DNA from: Trichocoleus sp.
Lineage (GTDB): Bacteria; Cyanobacteriota; Cyanobacteriia; Elainellales; Elainellaceae
Assembly (NCBI GenBank): GCA_036702865.1
Contig: DATNQD010000088.1
Span: 20,052 to 84,051 of the forward strand
Direction: 5' to 3'
DNA length: 64,000 nucleotides
The translations under genes were made by a program, and so were the position numbers. This document shows positions 63,108 through 64,000 of this stretch, in pieces (positions within the stretch are counted from its first letter, which is position 1; the number at the start of each line of letters is the position of its first letter). The notes below the pieces were generated by a model that had not been told where the DNA came from, made no database searches, and saw nothing but the letters and a program-made list of their open reading frames with translations.

Positions 63108-63179
63108 GGCTGGATAGCCAAGCGGTAAGGCAGTGGTCTGCAAAACCACCATTGGTGGGTTCGACTCCCACTCCAGCCT
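63108..63179 (+). tRNA. trnC: tRNA-Cys (anticodon GCA)
   Basis: 72 bases. Acceptor stem GGCTGGA pairs perfectly with TCCAGCC; anticodon loop CTGCAAA gives GCA. The T arm is GTGGG-TTCGACT-CCCAC. The discriminator base is T, as expected for Cys. CCA is not encoded. It is the only tRNA in the window and borders a repeat-rich region. Confidence 0.95.
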
Positions 63180-63204
63180 TGTAAGTATAGGTTCGCTATT
63201 GTTT

Positions 63205-63225
63205 CACGAATTATTTTTCGTGTTT
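63205..63225 (+). terminator. Hairpin after tRNA-Cys
   Basis: CACGAA-TTATTT-TTCGTG followed by TTT could terminate the tRNA transcript. It also resembles parts of the neighbouring repeat motif, so it may be part of the mobile-element end. Confidence 0.4.
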
Positions 63226-63228
63226 CAC

Positions 63229-63534
63229 TGTACAATTGGTGTACGTTTTCACGAAAAATGGCGCGGCTTTCAAATTCGTGGCGCATAGCCCAATTTTACC
63301 TACATTTCAAGCCTTTCAAATTCGTGGCGCGATTTTTTCTCGTTTTCAAATTCGTGGCGTGAGTTCGTTCAACACCGCCAAGTTTTTCAATTACCTGCTA
63401 AAACCTTTGTAAATTAAGTATTTCAGCCTTCGGGGAGCACTGAAAATCATTCAAATTCGTGGCGCGAACTTTCTTCAGGGATTACGTTTTCAAATTCGTG
63501 GCGCGCATTTCTCTCGTTTTCAAATTCGTGGCGC
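63229..63534 (+). repeat. Transposon-end-like repeat cluster next to tRNA-Cys
   Basis: A TGTACA at 63229-63234 is followed by one variant (TTTTCA...TGGCGC, 63246-63264) and six copies of TTTCAAATTCGTGGCGC: 63268-63284, 63314-63330, 63344-63360 (final T), 63449-63465 (first base A), 63488-63504, 63518-63534. Spacings are 46, 30, 105, 39 and 30 bases, and all copies are in one orientation. Tn7-like transposons carry several direct transposase-binding sites at each end and begin TGTACA or TGT in cyanobacterial types. The spacing is irregular, so this is not CRISPR. Confidence 0.55.
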
Positions 63535-63767
63535 ATTTGGACATCGCTAAGCAAACAAAGGTCATAACTGAGCAGAATACGTTAAACAGTTGCGAGTAGG
63601 CTGTGATTACTGATTAGAGCACTTGTACTTTGTAAGATCGTTATATTGAGGTGAGATTCTGGAAAGGATGGCACGCTCACAGCCTTCAAATACATTAGCG
63701 TTCTGGCTTTTCAATCGATGTCATGATTTCTTCTCGTTTCCAGGCATGTGACGTAAGCAGTAATTGC
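63535..63767. other. Region between repeat cluster and transposase
   Basis: 233 bp without a reading frame or clear hairpin. The end of the IS element to the right should lie here, but I could not identify its terminal inverted repeat. Confidence 0.4.
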
Positions 63768-64000
63768 TCAATCCAGTAGCCAATCGGTCTGCTGTGAGGT
63801 AAGGGCACGGGAAATGGCATCAAAGGCAGAAATGCCCTGACGCTTTGCCGTGTTGATCAGTGAGCGAACTTGAGCGAATAACTCCGCCCCCCAGTTTGAG
63901 CGGAAGCCGTTCGTCACCTTGCGAAACACGACGCTCCAGCGCAACGCTTGCTCACTACCGTTATTAGTCGGCGGGATTGTCTCATCACTCAGAAATAGCA
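63768..64000 (-). mobile_element. IS66-type transposase, 3' part (cut by window edge)
   Basis: The minus strand is open from the window edge to a TGA at 63770-63768 and encodes about 77 residues. They include ETIPPTNNGSEQALRWSVVF, RKVTNGFRSNWGAE and RSLINTAKRQGISAFDAISRAL. The TNN-x-E-x-x-LR and RKxxxGxRSxxG patterns are the C-terminal catalytic region of IS66 transposases, including the Glu of the DDE triad. The N-terminal part is outside the window, so intactness is unknown. Confidence 0.85.

Noticed and set aside
62889..63286. Minus-strand frames across tRNA-Cys
   Set aside because: They overlap a perfectly folded tRNA and have poor composition.
63268..63534. Short regular-looking repeats as a CRISPR array
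   Set aside because: Units are only 17 bp and spacings vary from 30 to 105 bases, without uniform spacers or adjacent cas genes in the window. Transposase-binding sites fit better.

Overview
This window is chromosomal DNA from a filamentous or Leptolyngbya-like cyanobacterium. The sequence is dense in GCGATCGC (HIP1) octamers and CGATCG cores. It carries cyanobacterial marker genes: thf1/psb29, a psb32-type TPM protein, glgC with the 3-PGA-responsive C-terminus, a phycobilisome linker, DUF4278 and DUF3747 proteins, and a CYP120-like P450. Most of it is an ordinary mosaic of short transcription units on both strands.

Layout. 1-7.9 kb: HAD phosphatase (cut by the window edge), P450, CorA, Apt, VOC protein, TPR protein, LtrA-like membrane protein, M24 aminopeptidase. 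8-15.5 kb: glgC plus a P-loop kinase, a DnaJ-type chaperone, a substrate-binding lipoprotein, a TPR lipoprotein-like protein and a cyanobacterial Pro/Glu-rich protein. 15.6-21.5 kb: msrA, hemerythrin, U32 peptidase, GAF-LuxR regulator. 21.8-30.1 kb: a complete Nit1C nitrilase cluster (flavin oxidoreductase, Sll0783-like protein, nitrilase, radical SAM, GNAT, AIR-synthase-like protein, glycosyltransferase, MSMEG_0570-like protein) with a DUF1348 gene inserted. It is preceded by a textbook NtcA-activated promoter. 30.7-43.7 kb: S-layer-like protein, glutaminase, DUF4278, SDR, a 1397-residue double hybrid histidine kinase, MoxR ATPase, glutathionyl-hydroquinone reductase, Crp-like regulator, response regulator. 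43.8-50.8 kb: recQ, aroK, argB, thf1 and a leuA with two leucine-rich upstream ORFs. 51-62.8 kb: secreted DUF922 protein, Gly/Ser repeat protein, cobH, TPM protein, a linker plus cysteine-less phycobiliprotein-like pair, YbjQ, TPR, AI-2E-type permease, and a membrane protein that looks split. 63.1-64 kb: tRNA-Cys(GCA), then a cluster of 17-bp repeats next to a TGTACA sequence, then a truncated IS66-type transposase.

The signals I rate highest are: (1) a probable leucine-responsive leader upstream of leuA with two short Leu-rich ORFs, the second overlapping the leuA start; (2) a tRNA-proximal repeat array that resembles the end of a Tn7-like, possibly CRISPR-associated, transposon; (3) the NtcA promoter on the Nit1C cluster; (4) a four-copy dispersed repeat family with GCATTGCTGAAT termini; (5) the Cys-less phycobiliprotein-like and linker pair.

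All functional calls come from reading the sequence. No database search was possible, and RNA, promoter and transposon-end calls are inference.
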